This document shows positions 1-9,896 of a DNA stretch of 64,000 nt, one piece after another. The translations under genes were made by a program, and so were the position numbers. Under the pieces are notes generated by a model. The model was not told the DNA's origin. It saw nothing but the letters and a program-made list of their open reading frames with translations, and made no database searches. Source of the DNA: CAZMXP01 sp964570285 (GTDB taxonomy: Bacteria > Planctomycetota > PLA2). Positions within the stretch are counted from its first letter, which is position 1. Every line of letters starts with the position of its first letter. The stretch lies in the NCBI GenBank assembly GCA_964570285.1, contig CAZMXP010000029.1, positions 1-64,000 of the forward strand. The letters run 5' to 3'.

Positions 1-914
1 TCGAGTGGGAGCAGGGGAGCGAGGGGGCGGCGAAGCTGATCGCCTTCCTGCAGAAGGAGATGGGCGTCAAGAAGATCCGCTTCCCGGAGACGAGCGGCAT
101 CGGCGTGAAGCCGATCTCGCGGGAGGGCACCGAGCGGCTCGTGCGCGCGGCGATCCAGTACGCGCTGCGGCTCGGCCGCAAGAGCGTGACGCTCGTGCAC
201 AAGGGCAACATCATGAAGTTCACCGAGGGCGCCTTCCGCGACTGGGGCTACGCCCTCGCGCGCCGGGAGTTCCGCCGGGAGTGCGTCACCGAGCGCGAGA
301 GCTGGATCCTCGACAACAAGGAGCGCAACCCCGGGCTCACGCTCGAGGAGAACGCGAAGATGATCGAGCCCGGCTACGGCTGGATGGCGCCGGATGCGCA
401 GAGGGCGCTCTGCGACGAGGTGAAGCAGGGGCTCGCGCTCTGGGAGAGCCACGGCGACCGCAAGTGGAAGCGCAAGCTGCTGATCCGCGACTCGATCGCC
501 GACATCACCCTGCAGCAGGTGCTCACGCGCCCGAGCGAGTTCGACGTGATCGCCACGATGAACCTCAACGGCGACTACCTGAGCGACGCGCTCGCCGCGC
601 AGGTGGGCGGCATCGGCATCGCGCCCGGCGGCAACATCAACTATGTGACCGGCCACGCGATCTTCGAGGCCACCCACGGCACCGCGCCGAAGTACGCCGA
701 TCAGGACAAGGTCAACCCCGGCTCGGTGATCCTGAGCGGCGAGATGATGCTCCGCTACATGGGCTGGAACGAGGCCGCCGACCTCATCCTGAAGGGGATG
801 GACGGCGCGATCGGCGCGAAGACCGTGACCTACGACTTCCACCGCCTGATGGAGGGCGCGACGCTCCGGCTCTGCTCCGAGTTCGCGTCCGACATGATCT
901 CGCACATGCGCTGA
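1..914 (+). CDS. icd: NADP-dependent isocitrate dehydrogenase, C-terminal part (5' end outside window)
   Basis: The reading frame is open from base 3 and encodes the last 303 residues of isocitrate dehydrogenase, which oxidatively decarboxylates isocitrate to 2-oxoglutarate in the TCA cycle. Family signatures are plain: KGNIMKFTEGAF, the IRDSIADITLQQVL stretch, the metal- and substrate-binding region around TMNLNGDYLSDALAAQVG, and GHAIFEATHGTAPKYADQD, which is typical of the NADP-type E. coli-like enzyme. The usual family length is about 415 residues, so roughly the first quarter lies upstream. The gene ends at TGA 912-914, which begins a GC-rich hairpin. Nothing looks broken. Confidence 0.95.
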   Translation, partial: EWEQGSEGAAKLIAFLQKEMGVKKIRFPETSGIGVKPISREGTERLVRAAIQYALRLGRKSVTLVHKGNIMKFTEGAFRDWGYALARREFRRECVTERESWILDNKERNPGLTLEENAKMIEPGYGWMAPDAQRALCDEVKQGLALWESHGDRKWKRKLLIRDSIADITLQQVLTRPSEFDVIATMNLNGDYLSDALAAQVGGIGIAPGGNINYVTGHAIFEATHGTAPKYADQDKVNPGSVILSGEMMLRYMGWNEAADLILKGMDGAIGAKTVTYDFHRLMEGATLRLCSEFASDMISHMR

Positions 915-933
915 GTGGCGCTGCGCGCCACTC
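913..933 (+). terminator. GC-rich hairpin at the end of icd, no U-tract
   Basis: GAGTGGCG (913-920) pairs perfectly with CGCCACTC (926-933) around a short loop, and one more C-G pair can form inside it. It starts inside the icd stop codon. No T-run follows, so it may be an intrinsic terminator of the U-less type or only an RNA 3' end stabiliser. Confidence 0.45.
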
Positions 934-961
934 GGCGATTGGAGGGTGATAGCATCCGGGG

Positions 962-2380
962 GTGCGCCTCCGGGTGGGCCTAGGACGGTGGATCGGCGTA
1001 GCCCTTCTGGTGCTTGGCCTCGCAACGGCGGCCATCGGGGTAAGGGTGGGGGGCGGGGGGAGGTATGGGGGGCGCGGGCACGCGGTTCCCGTGGGTCCGG
1101 TGGGCCCCGCGACGCACGACGGCGAGGATGAGGTCCCCCCGCTCGCGGTCGTCGAGCCGCCGCAGACGTTCGCGGCCCGGGGTCGGGTCGTGGCCCTGGA
1201 CTCCTCCCCCCTTCCGCAGGGCATCCGCGTGCTGGCCGCGCCGTGGGACGCGATCGCTCCGCTGATGCGGGAGCCAGGGGGCATCGTCCGGGTCGATCTG
1301 TTCGACGGCTGGGTCCGGGAGGGAGTGGCGCACGTCGCGACGGTGTCCGAACTCTCGGAGTTCTGCCTCCCCTCCCTCCGTTCGGGGGTCACCTACGGGA
1401 TCATCCCGTTCAGCCGCCGGTGGACCACGGAACAAGTCGCCGTCTGCCGGGAGGACGCGCCGCCCGCGGAACTCGCGATCGAGCCTGCCATCGACGTGGA
1501 TCTGACGCTCAAGGACTTGTGCGAGCCGCGTCGACTGATCGTGGGGCGAAAGACCGAGATCTGGTTCCTGGATCCCGCGGGGAAGCCGTTCGGTGGCGCG
1601 ATCTCCGGGGTCGCCCTGGGACGCGTGCATCTGCGCGTGCCGCTTCGGCGCGCGCTCCCGCCCCAGCTCGCGGACGCCGGACGCGACGACATCGCCCTTC
1701 GCATTTGCTGTGACGGATACGAGCCATGGGATGGTTCGGCCCTCCTCCAACTGCCGCATCTCTCCGGTCGTCGCACCATCCGCTTCGGGCAATCGGCCCG
1801 CCTCGTGCCGCGATGCGACTCCGGGGTCGTGCTCGACGTGCGGCACGCGGACGGGAGCGTGTTCGAGGGCAATCTTGGTGTGATCGCCTCCCAGTCGACC
1901 CCCAACGACACGGGGACGTGGCAACGCCTCTCGGTGGAGCCCGGCGTGGGCTACCGCCTCTCGCTCCCGCCGGGCGAGTGGGCGGTGGAGCTGCACCCGG
2001 AGCGGCGTGTCAGTCCTTGGGCCACCTTCCCCCCAGAGTTCAAGGTCCACGTGCAGCCGGGAATGGCGCGATCGGTCGTGGGCTGCACGCTGGAACCTCT
2101 CGTGGAGGTCGCCGTGCTCTGCCGGGAGTCGGTGCATCTCAGTCGTCTTGACCTCTGGCCGCCCGCGGATCCGGCAAGAGACTGGAAGTCGCAAGTCTGG
2201 CTGGACCACCAGGCAGGCCGGTTCGACCTTCTCGGACACGTCGCCGGCGGTCGGACCTTCTCTCTTCCTCCGGGGGCCTACCGCCTCTCCTGGTCGACCA
2301 CCGACGGCAACGACGGAGGGATTCCGATCGACATCACGCCCCAGTCCACGGTCTGCCGCATTCCCATCCCGCCGGAGTGA
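962..2380 (+). CDS. membrane-anchored hypothetical protein
   Basis: 472 residues from a GTG start. An N-terminal hydrophobic segment (about residues 9-26, WIGVALLVLGLATAAIGV) is followed by a Gly-rich linker and then a beta-rich body. The start of the body (TFAARGRVVALDSSPLPQGI) resembles the carboxypeptidase-regulatory-like folds found in secreted proteins. I do not recognise a named family. A TAGCAT hexamer at 950-955 ends 6 nt before the GTG and there is no Shine-Dalgarno sequence, so the mRNA is probably leaderless and this start is favoured. The gene converges on the lipoprotein at 2479. The large secreted protein at 50721 shares the general Gly/Pro/Val-rich style but no obvious close similarity. 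Confidence 0.7.
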   Translation: MRLRVGLGRWIGVALLVLGLATAAIGVRVGGGGRYGGRGHAVPVGPVGPATHDGEDEVPPLAVVEPPQTFAARGRVVALDSSPLPQGIRVLAAPWDAIAPLMREPGGIVRVDLFDGWVREGVAHVATVSELSEFCLPSLRSGVTYGIIPFSRRWTTEQVAVCREDAPPAELAIEPAIDVDLTLKDLCEPRRLIVGRKTEIWFLDPAGKPFGGAISGVALGRVHLRVPLRRALPPQLADAGRDDIALRICCDGYEPWDGSALLQLPHLSGRRTIRFGQSARLVPRCDSGVVLDVRHADGSVFEGNLGVIASQSTPNDTGTWQRLSVEPGVGYRLSLPPGEWAVELHPERRVSPWATFPPEFKVHVQPGMARSVVGCTLEPLVEVAVLCRESVHLSRLDLWPPADPARDWKSQVWLDHQAGRFDLLGHVAGGRTFSLPPGAYRLSWSTTDGNDGGIPIDITPQSTVCRIPIPPE

Positions 2381-2392
2381 TCCGGGGGGGGC

Positions 2393-2431
2393 GGGGGGAC
2401 TGCGCGGCGCGTAGCGCCGAGCAGTCCCCCC
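2393..2431. terminator. long GC hairpin between convergent genes
   Basis: GGGGGGACTGC (2393-2403) pairs with GCAGTCCCCCC (2421-2431), and the interior forms a second stem GGCGC/GCGCC (2406-2418) around GTA. The near-perfect symmetry between two convergent genes fits a bidirectional terminator. It lacks a U-tract in either direction. Confidence 0.6.
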
Positions 2432-2478
2432 CGAGCGACCGGTCGAGGTCGGTCGCCCGTGGTGCGGGCTATGGGCCC

Positions 2479-2961
2479 TCAGCGCCAGTGGCTCTCGTCG
2501 TCCATCGCGGCGGGGGTGACGACCATCGGGAAGGATGCCTCGCCGAGCAGCGTCTCGGCGAAAGCGCACCAGATCTGGACCTTCGCGACGTCGCGCACGT
2601 AGGCGGGCAGCGTGATCGACTTGTTGAACTTGTCGCCCTTGATGACGAGGCGCTGGAGCAGGTAGACGTTCCCGCGGCCGTCGACGACCTGCCAGTGGGG
2701 GGCGGGCGTCTCGGGTACGACGAAGTCGTCCGACAGGGTCAGCACGAGCCGACCGGCGCGCATCGTCAGCACCGCGCGGCCCGTGTCGGCCTTCACGCCC
2801 GCGAACGTCTCCGTCGCCACCGAACGCATGCCCGCGCTGGCGGTTGCGCCTCGCGTGATCTGCGCATCCTCGCGGCGCGAGCCCATGGTCTCGCAGCCGG
2901 CCGCGATCATCGCGGCGGCGAGCATCATGACGCCCGTCCTGAAAGTGTTGTGAGTCAGCAT
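2479..2961 (-). CDS. lipoprotein with DM13-like domain
   Basis: 160 residues. The N-terminus (VMMLAAAMIAAGCETMG) is a signal peptide ending in a lipobox with Cys23, so the mature protein is probably lipidated and exported. Residues about 70-155 (LVLTLSDDFVV ... LPAYVRDVAKVQIWCAF ... LGEASF) follow the DM13/electron-transfer DM13 pattern, including the conserved 'vxIWC' strand with a single Cys. DM13 domains are thought to act in extracytoplasmic redox or cell-surface roles; substrate and partner are unknown here. A good Shine-Dalgarno (AAGGAGG) lies about 7 nt before the ATG, unlike the leaderless genes nearby. Confidence 0.75.
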   Translation of the reverse strand: MLTHNTFRTGVMMLAAAMIAAGCETMGSRREDAQITRGATASAGMRSVATETFAGVKADTGRAVLTMRAGRLVLTLSDDFVVPETPAPHWQVVDGRGNVYLLQRLVIKGDKFNKSITLPAYVRDVAKVQIWCAFAETLLGEASFPMVVTPAAMDDESHWR

Positions 2962-3056
2962 CCACGATCCTCCTTGGGCGGCGCCCGCGCCTGTGCGGTC
3001 GCCGTGCCCCTTCGATGCGTCGCGCCCCGCGGGGTTTCCCGCGCATAATGCGCGGC

Positions 3057-3587
3057 GTGGACGAGAGCCTCCCGCCGCGCATCTGGGTCGTCGGCACCTG
3101 CGGCAGCGGCAAGAGCACCGTCGCGCGCGCGCTCGCGGGGCGCCTCGGCGTCGAGGCGACGCACATCGACGACCTGCACTGGCGCCCCGGGTGGGTCGAG
3201 GCGCCTCCGGAGGAGACGGCGCGCAGGGTCGCCGAAGTCGTCGCTCTCCCCTCGTGGGTCATCGACGGCAACTACTCGCAGATCCGGCGCGCGCACATGG
3301 CGAGCGCCGATCTCACGGTCTGGCTCGACCTGCCGTTCCGCGTCACCTTCTGGCGGCTGCTCGTGCGCACGCTCTTGCGCTCGCTCCGCGGCACCCCCTG
3401 CTGCAACGGCAACCGCGAGAGCCTCTCGCGCGCACTCTTCCACCGCGACTCGATTCTGCTCTGGGCGATCACGACCCACCGGCGACGAAGGCGCCAACTC
3501 GCCGAGGACCTCGCGGGCCGCGCGCACGTGCGGCTGCGATCGCAGCGCGAGGTGGGCCGGTGGCTCGCTCGGTCAGAACAGCGATAG
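3057..3587 (+). CDS. P-loop nucleoside/adenylate kinase-like protein (FlaR / topology-modulation family)
   Basis: 176 residues from GTG 3057. The Walker A motif GTCGSGKST lies at residues 13-21, followed by THIDDLHWRPGW and VIDGNYS, the signature spacing of small P-loop kinases annotated as topology modulation protein or adenylate kinase-like; the true substrate of this family is unclear. In-frame ATGs at 3015 and 3048 would add N-terminal residues, but CATAAT at 3044-3049 ends 7 nt before GTG 3057 in the arrangement seen at other starts in this window, so I chose 3057. The last 15 bases overlap, tail to tail, the convergent CoiA-like gene. Role uncertain. Confidence 0.75.
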   Translation: MDESLPPRIWVVGTCGSGKSTVARALAGRLGVEATHIDDLHWRPGWVEAPPEETARRVAEVVALPSWVIDGNYSQIRRAHMASADLTVWLDLPFRVTFWRLLVRTLLRSLRGTPCCNGNRESLSRALFHRDSILLWAITTHRRRRRQLAEDLAGRAHVRLRSQREVGRWLARSEQR

Positions 3588-4589
3588 AGGGTCGGCGCCG
3601 CGCGGAGGAGGCGTGGCCTCCCACCGCCTCGACTCGGCCGTCGCGAGCGCCGAAGGCGGCCGCTGCGCGATCATCATGATCGTCGCGATCTCCCTCGCGG
3701 TCAGCCTGCCCGTCAGCTTCAGGCGGCCCTCGAGACTCTCCAGTCGGCGGTGGGTCGGGTAGGCGCGCCGGAGTTCGGCGAGGATGCGCGCGGCGCGCTG
3801 CTGCGGATAGCCGGCACCGAGCGCCTCGCGCTGGCGCCCGGTCCACGAGGGCCGGCTGGCGAGCGAGCGCTCGAACTTCGTGCGCGGCCGGGCGAGCGCC
3901 TCCGCCTTCCCCCGCGCCCCCATCCTCCTCCCCTCCGCGAGGCGGGCCTCGCGGCAGGTCTCGCATTCGTGCACGAGATCGACGCCGCCGCCATCGATCG
4001 CGAGCAGGTCCTGCGTCGCGCGGCCGTGGAGCCCCTGGGCCTCGACCTCGATCCACGGGATCTTCGCGCGCCCGAGGTGGACGCCCTTCTCCTCCGGGAC
4101 CGCGTGGGAGCGGCGCACCTCGACGCCGAGCCGGATCCGCCCGGTCGCGTCGAGCAGCGCCACGTCGAGGCGGACCTTCGCGTCGGCGCCGGGGATCGCG
4201 ACCTGCGCCTCCACCGTGGCGTCGGCGATGCAGCGTCGCAGCGGGCGCAGCATCGCGGTCGCCCCGCAGGTGCGGCAGCGCGTGCGCACCTGCGGCGAGA
4301 GGGCCCGGCCCGAGGTCCAGCGCTTCACCGCCGCCGCGACGAGGTACTTCGCCGCGAGATGCTCGGCGCTCTCGCCCGCGAAGCCGCACTCCTCCGGGTG
4401 GCGGAAGTGGGCGAAGTGGCGCACGACCGACTCGCCCTCGCGCACGACCACGCGCGACTTGCAGTCGGGGCAGGCGTATCGCGCGCCATCGAGCGCCTCG
4501 TCGGGGAGGAGCCAGGTGCCCGCGGCGTCGACGGCCACCGGGACGAGCAGAGCGTCCCTCGGGCCGCGCGGTTTCGCGCCACGTTGCAC
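3573..4589 (-). CDS. competence protein CoiA-like nuclease-domain protein
   Basis: 338 residues. An N-terminal zinc-ribbon-like CPDC pair (Cys40, Cys43) is followed by VVRHFAHF (about 55-62), the hallmark of CoiA-like proteins, then a second CRTC pair and a nuclease-like core with LDVALLDA and IRLGVEVRRSH, an acidic D...E-x-V pattern. CoiA proteins act during DNA uptake or transformation in Firmicutes; in other phyla the family is only loosely linked to competence. A C-terminal helical extension is family-atypical and unidentified. Start: a GTG with TAGACT 8 nt upstream (plus-strand 4598-4603), again a leaderless pattern. No other competence genes are near. Confidence 0.7.
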   Translation of the reverse strand: MQRGAKPRGPRDALLVPVAVDAAGTWLLPDEALDGARYACPDCKSRVVVREGESVVRHFAHFRHPEECGFAGESAEHLAAKYLVAAAVKRWTSGRALSPQVRTRCRTCGATAMLRPLRRCIADATVEAQVAIPGADAKVRLDVALLDATGRIRLGVEVRRSHAVPEEKGVHLGRAKIPWIEVEAQGLHGRATQDLLAIDGGGVDLVHECETCREARLAEGRRMGARGKAEALARPRTKFERSLASRPSWTGRQREALGAGYPQQRAARILAELRRAYPTHRRLESLEGRLKLTGRLTAREIATIMMIAQRPPSALATAESRRWEATPPPRGADPLSLF

Positions 4590-4625
4590 GTCCGCCGAGT
4601 CTACCCGGAGGAGGCGACCGGGCCG

Positions 4626-6056
4626 CTACTTGCCCGCCTGCAGGTCCGCGATCCAGTCCGACACGCGCTTGTCCGTGCCCCCGTTGGCGAGGTACTCCTG
4701 GTAGCACTCGATCGCGGCGGTGGGGTCGTTGAGGTCGGTCTCGTAGAGGATGCCGAGGGTCTTCAGCAGGCCGAGATTCTTGGGATCGAGCGACTTCGCC
4801 TTGAGGTACGCCTCCAGCGCGACCTTCGGCTTGCGAAGGTCGGCGTTCGCGTCGCCGTAGCGGATCCACGCGTCGGGATTCTCGGGTTCGAGCAGCGTCA
4901 CTTCCTTGTAGACCGCGAGCGCCTCCTTCGTCTTGCCGCGCCCCTCGAGGGCGCTTCCGTAGGCCAGGCGGTAGACGGCGCTGCGCGTGTCCTTCTCGCA
5001 GGCGTTCTTGTAGTGCACGAGAGCCTGCTTGTGGTCGCCCTTCCTCTCGCACGCGAGCCCGAGGTAGTAGAGGTACGACGCGTTGTCGGGCCGCAGCTTG
5101 GAGGCGGTCGCGTAGGCGCCGATCGCGGCGTCGGGCAGCCCCTGCAGGAGGGCCGCGTACCCGCGGGCCGCATGGGCGGGCGCGTACTTCGAATCGAGCG
5201 CCAGCGCGCTGTCGATGGCCCGCTTCGCCAGCGCCCACTCGGCGACCTCCGCGTAGGACTCGCCGAGCAGCACGAGCACGAGCAGGTCCTTCGGCGCGAG
5301 CGCGACGGCCTTCTCGTAGGCCTTGGCCGCGTCCTTGGCGCGGCCCATCATGCCGAGCACGAGCCCCTCGTGGACGAAGGTCTGGGGGTCGCCGGGGGCG
5401 GTCTTGCGCGCCTTGCGGATGAGGCTCAGCCCCTCCCCCCCCTTGTCGCGCCGCGCGAGAAGCACGGCGAGATTGAAGCAGGCGGGAAGGAAGCCCTCGT
5501 CGATCGCCAGCGCGGCCCGGTAGGCCTCCTCCGCGCCTGCGGGGTTGCCGGCGTGTTCGAGCACCCAGCCGAGCGCGTCATGGGCCTCGCGGAGGTTTGG
5601 GTCGATGGCGAGCGCACGGCGTGCGGCCGCCTCCGCCTCGGGAAGCTTGCCTTCGGCCTCCAGCGCCCTCGCGAGGCCGACCCAGGCGTGGGCGAACTCC
5701 GGATTCAGCGTCGTCGCCGCGGTGAACTCGGCCACGGCGCGCGGACCGCGCAGCGTGCGGGCGTAGAGGAACCGGGCCACAGGGTCCTCGGGTCGCGCCT
5801 TCGCCGCGTCCGCATAGCGCGCCCCGATCTCCTGCTGGCGGTTCGCGCCCCGCATCAGGTCCTGGAAGAGCATCTGCGCCTCCAGCGATCCGGGGTTCTC
5901 CGCGACCAGGTTCTGGCGCGACCCCCGCGCTTTGTGCTGGTGGCCTCCGGGGTTCTGGGGGGGGTTGGCGCCCCGGGCGGCGCCGACCTCGGCCTGGGCC
6001 AGGGCCGGGAGGGCGAGGGCCGACATGATCAGTACCAGTTGGGAGACGCGGAGCAC
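4626..6056 (-). CDS. secreted tetratricopeptide-repeat protein
   Basis: 476 residues. The N-terminus (SQLVLIMSALALPALAQA) looks like a Sec signal peptide. From about residue 90 onward there are roughly ten 34-residue TPR units (for example AHAWVGLARALEAEGKLPEA and NPDAWIRYGDANADLRKP), so it is a protein-protein scaffold, probably periplasmic. No enzymatic domain is seen. The start is a GTG with only a weak upstream signal. The gene sits alone between the CoiA-like gene and the charged repeat protein, all three on the minus strand but not tightly coupled. A similar TPR protein lies at 44297. Confidence 0.85.
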   Translation of the reverse strand: MLRVSQLVLIMSALALPALAQAEVGAARGANPPQNPGGHQHKARGSRQNLVAENPGSLEAQMLFQDLMRGANRQQEIGARYADAAKARPEDPVARFLYARTLRGPRAVAEFTAATTLNPEFAHAWVGLARALEAEGKLPEAEAAARRALAIDPNLREAHDALGWVLEHAGNPAGAEEAYRAALAIDEGFLPACFNLAVLLARRDKGGEGLSLIRKARKTAPGDPQTFVHEGLVLGMMGRAKDAAKAYEKAVALAPKDLLVLVLLGESYAEVAEWALAKRAIDSALALDSKYAPAHAARGYAALLQGLPDAAIGAYATASKLRPDNASYLYYLGLACERKGDHKQALVHYKNACEKDTRSAVYRLAYGSALEGRGKTKEALAVYKEVTLLEPENPDAWIRYGDANADLRKPKVALEAYLKAKSLDPKNLGLLKTLGILYETDLNDPTAAIECYQEYLANGGTDKRVSDWIADLQAGK

Positions 6057-6089
6057 TTCTCTACCGTGGAGCCGGGCTAGGCGTCCAGT

Positions 6090-6812
6090 CTAGCGCGGAT
6101 CGGGATAGCCGTCGTACTGGCCGTCGCCATCCTCGTCTCCGTCGCTGCCTCCGTCGCCACCGTCGTCGCCGCCGCAACCATCGTCGCCGCCGCAGCCGTC
6201 ATCGCCGCCGCAGCCATCGTCGCGCTTGTCCTTGCGGTCATCCTTGCGGTCGTCCTTGCTGTCGTCCTTGCGGTCGTCCTTGCGGTCATCGCGCCGGTCG
6301 TCCCGCTTGTCCTTGCGGTCGTCCTTGCGGTCGTCGCGCCGGTCGTCGCGGCGGTCCTCGCAGCCGCGCTCGTCGCGCATCTCGCGGCGGCAGCGGTCCC
6401 GGCACTCGTCGCGCTCGCGGTCGCGCTCGCGCTTGCTGTCACGCTCGCGCATCTCGTCGCGATGGCGCTCGCGCTCTTCGCGGCGGCACTCGTCGCGCTC
6501 TTCCTCGCGCTCGCGCTTGCGCTCCTCGTCGCTCTTCTCGTCCTCACCACCGCCGCGACGGCCGCGCTCGCGGTCGCCCTTCTTGTCCTTGCGATCGTCC
6601 TTCCGATCGTCTTTGCGATCGTCTTTCCGCTCGTCCTTGCGCTCGTCCTTCCGCTCATCTTTGCGGTCGTCCTTGCGCTCGTCCTTCCGATCCTTCGGCG
6701 GGGGGGGCGGCGGACGGTCGCCGCGGTCGCGTCCCTGGGCGCTCACGGCCGGGGCGATCGCCATGATCACGGCGATCAGCGCCAAGAGAGTCTTGCGGTA
6801 GATCTTTGTCAT
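6090..6812 (-). CDS. secreted highly charged Asp/Lys/Arg repeat protein
   Basis: 240 residues from ATG 6812. Residues 1-23 (YRKTLLALIAVIMAIAP, ending VSAQ) form a good signal peptide, which picks this frame over the Arg/Ser- or Ala/Thr-rich translations of the other frames. A Pro run (PPPPPPKD) leads into long arrays of DDRKD/DERKD units, then a Glu/Arg-rich segment with several Cys (CRDRC, CRRE), a second DRKD array, three GCGGDD units and an acidic tail (DGDEDGDGQYDGYPD) resembling a thrombospondin-type-3 or dockerin calcium loop. I know no family for it. A cell-surface, ion-binding or polyampholyte role is a guess. Expression is likely from its own promoter in 6813-6944. Confidence 0.65.
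   Translation of the reverse strand: MTKIYRKTLLALIAVIMAIAPAVSAQGRDRGDRPPPPPPKDRKDERKDDRKDERKDERKDERKDDRKDDRKDDRKDKKGDRERGRRGGGEDEKSDEERKREREEERDECRREERERHRDEMRERDSKRERDRERDECRDRCRREMRDERGCEDRRDDRRDDRKDDRKDKRDDRRDDRKDDRKDDSKDDRKDDRKDKRDDGCGGDDGCGGDDGCGGDDGGDGGSDGDEDGDGQYDGYPDPR
6226..6710. repeat. 12-bp-period coding repeat array
   Basis: Short units such as GTCCTTGCGGTC and GTCGTCCTTGCG recur in two blocks (about 6226-6345 and 6585-6700) and encode the D-R-K-D motifs of the charged protein. Near-identical neighbouring units mean the array can expand or contract by slippage in multiples of three codons. Confidence 0.6.
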
Positions 6813-6944
6813 CTCTGTTCGTGCCTCCACCCCGTCATTAGCAACGGGTGTTCCACGACCTACAAGCGGCCACAACAGGCTACCACCCAAGGGCTTACGC
6901 TGGGCCGAAATCCAGGTACCCGACGCTTTTGACCCCCCACAGGC

Positions 6945-8302
<1,358 letters not shown>

Positions 8303-8306
<4 letters not shown>

Positions 8307-9853
8307 GGGCCCTCCCCGGCGGGCAGCAGCATGCGGAAGAGCGCCCCTCCCCCCGCGCCCCCCTCTACCTCGATCGTGCCGCCGTGCGCCTGCGCCGCGG
8401 AGAGCGCCAGCGGCAGGCCGAGCCCCGAACCGGCCCGCGCCTGGAAGGGCTCGAAGATCGTCGCGCGCTTCTCCTCCGGCACGCCCGGCCCGCGGTCGGA
8501 AACCTCGAGCGCGATCCAGCTCCCCCGCCGCGCCAGCGCCACGGCCACGGTCTCCCCCTTCGGCGACGCCTGGATCGCGTTGCGCACGAGGTTCCACGCG
8601 GCGCCTTGCAGCAGGTCGGGATCGCCGCGCAGCGTCAGCCCCTCCCCCGAGGCAACATGCAACAGCACGTTGTTGCTTTCGGCCTCCCGGCGCAGCAGAG
8701 CCTCGATGCCCCCGAGCAGCCGGGCGGCATCCAGCCTCTCCATGCGCGGCTCGTGCGGGCGCGCGTAGCGGAGGATCTCCTCGACGGTGCGGTTGAGGCG
8801 CTCCACCTCGCCGACGACCGCGCCCGCCAGCCGCGTGACCTCCTCCCCGGCGCCCGGCACGCGCTGCACGCGCTGCACGGCGAGGCCGATCGCGTTGAGC
8901 GGGTTTCGCACCTCGTGCGCGATCGCCGCGGCGAGCCGCCCGAGCGACGCGAGCCGGTCGTCGCGGCGCGCCCGCTCCGCGAGTTCCTCCCGCGCCCGCC
9001 GCAGCCGCAGCAGCCCCCAGGCGCCGGCGGCGCCGACGATCACGAGCAGCGCGCCGCTGAGGAGCGAGAAGCGGAGTTGCACGGCCAGCGCGTCGCGCAC
9101 GGGCGTGCGGTCGATCCCGATGAGGAGTGTTCCGGGGGGGCCGCGGGGGGGCGAGATCTCCCGCGCGAACGTGAGGACGCGGTCGGGGTCGGACGACGGC
9201 GCCGGCTCGTCGTAGCGGACGAACGCGACCCGCGTCTCCGCCTCGAGCCGCTTCGCGACGGCGTCGCCGCCAGCGGCGGCGCGCACGCGCGCGAAGGACT
9301 CGGCGTCCTGCACGAGCACGGCGGCGCCGCCGCCGCGCAGCCGCACGGCGACCGCGAGCGAGCGCTTGAGGCCCGCCCCCGGCACCTCGATCTCCCTCAC
9401 GAGCAGCGGGCCGTCGAGCGTCGCAACGAGGCCGCGGGCCGCGTCCTCGAGCTGGAGGCGCAGCCGCGCGGGGTCGAGCGCCCCGCCTCCCGGCGGCGAC
9501 GGGACATCGCGCGCGGCGGCGACGAGCTTGCCCTCGCTGTCGAGCACGATCACGTGCTTGAGCCCCGTCGCGCGGGCGAAGCGTTCGGGGATCGCCTCGT
9601 CGCCGCCCGCCTCCGCGAAGAGGCGCGCCTTGCGCTGCAGCGAGTCCTGCAGCTCCCCCTCGAGCTCCCCCAGCATCGCCAGCGAGGAGCGCAGCCCCGC
9701 CGCCGCCGTCTCGGTGATCGCCTCGCCCAGCTCGCGGATGAGCGTATCGAGCCGCTCGCGCGTCGCGCGGTAGGTGAGCCAGCCGTGCAGCGCGGTCGTG
9801 AGCGCGAGGAGGAGCGCGAGCAGCGGAAGGAGAGGCAGGGTGCGCACCCGCAC
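8303..9853 (-). CDS. membrane sensor histidine kinase
   Basis: 516 residues. A first membrane helix (about 5-23), a periplasmic sensor of roughly 240 residues, a second helix (about 262-284, LLSGALLVIVGAAGAWGLL), then the HisKA domain with H-box AIAHEVRNPLN and a HATPase domain with the N-box NLVRNAIQAS, DRGPGVP and GSGLGLPL. It should autophosphorylate on the H-box His and pass phosphate to the NtrC-type partner that follows in the same operon. The GTG start has TAGCAT (9863-9868, minus strand) 9 nt upstream and no Shine-Dalgarno. The sensor domain is not one I recognise, so the signal is unknown. Confidence 0.93.
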
Positions 9854-9862
9854 GTCGCCGCC

Positions 9863-9888
9863 ATGCTACCCGGCGGGTGGCCTATAAT
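9863..9888. promoter_or_regulatory. divergent leaderless promoters of the kinase and the amidoligase run
   Basis: Two -10 hexamers lie back to back in a 43-bp gap: TAGCAT on the minus strand (9863-9868), 9 nt before the kinase GTG, and TATAAT on the plus strand (9883-9888), 8 nt before the ATG at 9897. Neither start has a Shine-Dalgarno sequence. The tight spacing means polymerase binding in one direction should interfere with the other. Confidence 0.6.
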
Positions 9889-9896
9889 CGCGCGCC

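Noticed and set aside
3015..3056. Upstream ATG starts at 3015 or 3048 for the P-loop gene
   Set aside because: They would place the -10-like CATAAT inside the coding region; GTG 3057 matches the leaderless spacing and the family's N-terminus.
6585..6700. Short repeats considered as CRISPR or satellite DNA
   Set aside because: Units are about 12 bp, without spacers, and keep a reading frame of a signal-peptide protein.
6226..6801. An Arg/Ser-rich plus-strand frame opposite the charged repeat gene
   Set aside because: It is the complement of the DRKD repeats. The opposite strand has a signal peptide and a sensible start, while this frame has none.
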